6,618 bases of DNA from an uncultured bacterium. GTDB lineage: Bacteria > UBP6 > UBA1177 > JAKLFG01. Below the pieces are notes generated by a model. It was given only the letters and a program-made list of their open reading frames with translations, had not been told where the DNA came from and ran no database searches. Positions 5,616 through 6,618 of the stretch are shown here, piece by piece. The position numbers were made by a program, and so were the translations under genes. The stretch is from positions 1 to 6,618 of the forward strand of contig CALITV010000100.1 in the NCBI GenBank assembly GCA_938048925.1. The letters are read 5' to 3'. Position 1 is the stretch's first letter. Each line of letters opens with the position of its first letter.

Positions 5616-6601
5616 TGCTTGTTCACCAGTTTATCCCCCACCTTCTCCGCTATTACCCGAGCAATTGCCTCTCCCCTAAGATCGTTAGCCTCCTGAGAGA
5701 CATGCACAATATCAGTGTACACCCCCTTTCCCAAGGCATCGTAACGGTCCGAAAAATCGTATCCGTATGGCAATGCTACCATGCGTTTTTTTATGCTCTG
5801 ATGAGCAGCAAGGAATTCGTCCGGAACTTGATAGGGCTGATAAAAGGCAAGGAAGATTGCCTTTCCGAAGTAATCAGAATTTATGGAAGAAACAAGTTTG
5901 GAAGCAAGTTCGAGCGTCTCGAAGTAAATATCAACTATCTGACCGTTCCACTTTTCAGAAAAAGGATGATATTGGTCCTGCAAGGTGCTCAACCCACTGA
6001 TGACACCCCGATACTTGCGATCTATTTCTCCGGCAACAGCAGAATTCTCGAGAAGGATTTTGACCCACGGGGAAGCCTCTTCCTGATAGAAAAAGTTAAA
6101 GGGGTAGCCCGGCCGGGGGTCATAGTAACCGCTCTGAACCGTTTCATTATACCCTCCATAGAAAACGACAACATCCACCTTCCGCTTGAGGAGATACTCC
6201 ACCAGCATGTGGAGATGTTGCCGATGGTTGGAACTGATCACCGAAAAATTAGCCACAAAGACCGGCATATTCACCATTGTTTTGAGCCGGCTCTCTACAA
6301 TCGCCGGTATCGGAGGATCTCCCATATATCCCGTTGAGCCGCCAAAAAACGCTATCTTGAAATCACGGGCCCTCGCTTCGTCAAGTGACCTGCCCCGAAA
6401 ACCATGCGCATTGTTCGGGGCACTCCCCGGCCACCCCACGAACATGACATAAGGAGCAGAGCATCGCTCATAATTGCGCGGATATCCGAACCCCAGAATC
6501 CTCCTCAACAACACAACATCGGCAACAATGACGACCACAACAAGGAAAAGAAAATAGAGCGCTATCGCGGCTCCTTTTTTCAAAAGTGATTCGACCTTCA
6601 C
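5612..6601 (-). CDS. Membrane-anchored SGNH/GDSL hydrolase-like protein
   Basis: The 329-residue protein has one hydrophobic N-terminal segment (about 11-33) preceded by Lys residues and followed by RR. Next comes NAHGFRGRS (64-72), a stretch often preceding SGNH domains in polysaccharide-locus proteins. The domain shows FFGGSTGYMG (85-94) with Ser89 as likely nucleophile, a block III-like GGYNE (149-153) with Asn152, and the block V D-x-x-H as DIVH (Asp297, His300) followed by VSQEANDLRGEAIA. Block II lacks its usual Gly (NFSVISSNH). The family includes esterases and acyltransferases acting on glycans; O-acetyl editing of the surface glycan is plausible but unproven. Which side of the membrane the domain faces is unclear because charges flank both ends. 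The start is a GTG with AGAGGG six bases upstream (6608-6613). The frame is open to the window edge, so a longer form cannot be excluded. It is the first operon gene visible here and has lower GC than galE. Confidence 0.78.
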   Translation of the reverse strand: MKVESLLKKGAAIALYFLFLVVVVIVADVVLLRRILGFGYPRNYERCSAPYVMFVGWPGSAPNNAHGFRGRSLDEARARDFKIAFFGGSTGYMGDPPIPAIVESRLKTMVNMPVFVANFSVISSNHRQHLHMLVEYLLKRKVDVVVFYGGYNETVQSGYYDPRPGYPFNFFYQEEASPWVKILLENSAVAGEIDRKYRGVISGLSTLQDQYHPFSEKWNGQIVDIYFETLELASKLVSSINSDYFGKAIFLAFYQPYQVPDEFLAAHQSIKKRMVALPYGYDFSDRYDALGKGVYTDIVHVSQEANDLRGEAIARVIAEKVGDKLVNKQ

Positions 6602-6607
6602 TTGTTT

Positions 6608-6613
6608 CCCTCT
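6608..6613 (-). promoter_or_regulatory. Ribosome binding site supporting the GTG start of the SGNH gene
   Basis: On the minus strand AGAGGG ends six bases before the GTG at 6601. This supports the non-ATG start, since no stop codon separates the start from the window edge. A promoter for the operon is not visible and must lie beyond the window or further upstream in the operon. Confidence 0.55.
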
Positions 6614-6618
6614 TTGCG

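Overview
The window holds seven protein-coding genes and no RNA genes, insertion sequences or CRISPR arrays that I can support. It reads as chromosomal DNA of a Gram-negative bacterium. The type IV pilin, the bitopic ankyrin protein with a Cys-rich exported tail, and the surface-glycan genes would fit a deltaproteobacterium-like lineage (Myxococcota or Bdellovibrionota type). That placement is inference from protein style only.

Layout. Positions 16-1290 (+) encode an ankyrin-repeat protein with one membrane segment and a C-terminal domain carrying ten cysteines. Tail-to-tail with it, 2 bases away, a type IV prepilin runs on the minus strand (1718-1293). A 130-base divergent intergenic region (1719-1848) separates the pilin from a plus-strand UDP-glucose 4-epimerase gene, galE (1849-2832). 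It contains a near-consensus sigma70 promoter for galE. From 6601 down to 2826 the minus strand carries a tightly packed four-gene operon. In order of transcription these are a membrane-anchored SGNH-hydrolase-like protein, a GT11 alpha-1,2-fucosyltransferase, a GT2 glycosyltransferase and a GT4 glycosyltransferase. The first two junctions are 4-base ATGA overlaps and the third has a single spacer base, so translation is probably coupled. The operon's last gene ends inside the end of galE, tail-to-tail, with a 7-base overlap.

How the genes work together. The four-gene operon looks like part of a surface polysaccharide or glycoconjugate locus (O-antigen, capsule, exopolysaccharide or protein glycan). 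Two transferases add sugars, a third adds an alpha-1,2-fucose, and the SGNH protein may edit acyl groups. galE would supply UDP-galactose or possibly UDP-GalNAc as donor. The GDP-fucose pathway (gmd/fcl), flippase and polymerase are not in the window, so the locus probably continues beyond 6618. Base composition falls from the galE side toward the distal operon end, as is common for exchanged surface-glycan loci. The ankyrin and pilin genes have no evident functional link to the glycan genes.

Novelty. Nothing here is a clear new system. The most unusual item is the ankyrin-membrane-Cys-rich protein, followed by the SGNH protein with non-canonical motif blocks.
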